From Dehalococcoidia bacterium (lineage in GTDB: Bacteria; Chloroflexota; Dehalococcoidia; GIF9; AB-539-J10), in the NCBI GenBank assembly GCA_030605665.1, contig JAUWHW010000069.1:1-19378 (forward strand): a stretch of 19,378 bases of DNA, written 5' to 3'. Shown here piece by piece: positions 19,250-19,378 of this stretch. Positions within the stretch are counted from its first letter, which is position 1, and every line of letters starts with the position of its first letter. The notes beneath the pieces were generated by a model. That model worked only from the letters and a program-made list of their open reading frames with translations. It was not told where the DNA came from and made no database searches. The position numbers and the translations under genes were made by a program.

Positions 19250-19378
19250 ATGTCGGAGTCCCTTCGCGGAGCCTGTCCTGAGCGCCATCAGATTCTTCAC
19301 GGAGTTTACCCTGAGCGCTACGAGATTCTTCGCTATGCTCAGAATGACAAGCAGCGAAGGGGTCAGAATGACAGGAAG
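19250..19378. repeat. Dispersed repeat, relatives of the 17019 element
   Basis: Shares CGGAGTTTACCCTGAGC, AGATTCTTCG, CTCAGAATGACAAG and GCGAAGGGG-type blocks with 17080-17143, and has internal duplications (two CCTGAGCGC-type and two AGATTCTTC blocks). The copy runs into the window edge. 19166-19249 holds nothing recognisable. Confidence 0.6.

Overview
The window looks like a chromosome segment of an uncultivated bacterium, most likely a Chloroflexota (Dehalococcoidia-like) lineage. This is inferred from the Xre-type regulator, the many dispersed repeats containing cores such as ATTGCGAGCC and TCTGAGCG, the mixture of strong Shine-Dalgarno and near-leaderless starts, and GDP-heptose rather than ADP-heptose chemistry. 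The taxonomic call is moderate to weak. Nearly everything from 2112 to 19165 is on the + strand and encodes synthesis and assembly of a cell-surface glycan.

Layout. 1-2000: the start of a secreted protein (minus strand), a leader region with a terminator, a small Xre-like gene that runs into an antisense tRNA-Lys(UUU), a 90-residue unknown protein with a consensus promoter, and a small multidrug-export-like membrane protein. 2112-4969: a family 2 glycosyltransferase, a nucleotide-sugar epimerase gene broken by one amber codon, and a GDP-mannose 4,6-dehydratase homologue. 4970-7465: a graveyard of short repeats, small toxin/antitoxin-like genes, two internally deleted PIN-toxin remnants and two decayed copies of the 3' end of the upstream epimerase, one of them interrupted by a ~70 bp repeat. 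7466-12796: the GDP-D-glycero-D-manno-heptose pathway hddA, gmhA, hddC and gmhB, with a galE epimerase and two four-helix-bundle (23S rRNA intervening-sequence protein, IVP) genes placed between them. 12801-19165: glycosyltransferases, a hicAB pair, two methyltransferases and a Gfo/Idh/MocA oxidoreductase. The end is repeat-rich.

The pathway genes fit together: GmhA isomerises sedoheptulose 7-phosphate, HddA phosphorylates position 1, GmhB removes the 7-phosphate, and HddC adds GMP. The dehydratase homologue at 3746 might then act on GDP-mannose or on GDP-heptose. Glycosyltransferases and methyltransferases downstream would build and decorate the polymer, for example an S-layer or surface glycan.

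The most remarkable feature is a set of heptanucleotide arrays confined to 9095-14063. Two families alternate. AACCTAG-type units contain a stop in every frame and occupy spaces between genes. CCCCAGT-type units are open in all six frames and are found inside genes. They fill whole intergenic spaces, supply stop and start codons, insert as proline/serine/glutamine stretches into HddC, GmhB and GalE, and separate GmhB from its original C-terminus. Both IVP genes sit in cassettes bounded by these arrays. An IVP-heptamer element that spreads through and remodels a glycan operon is the best candidate here for an undescribed system.
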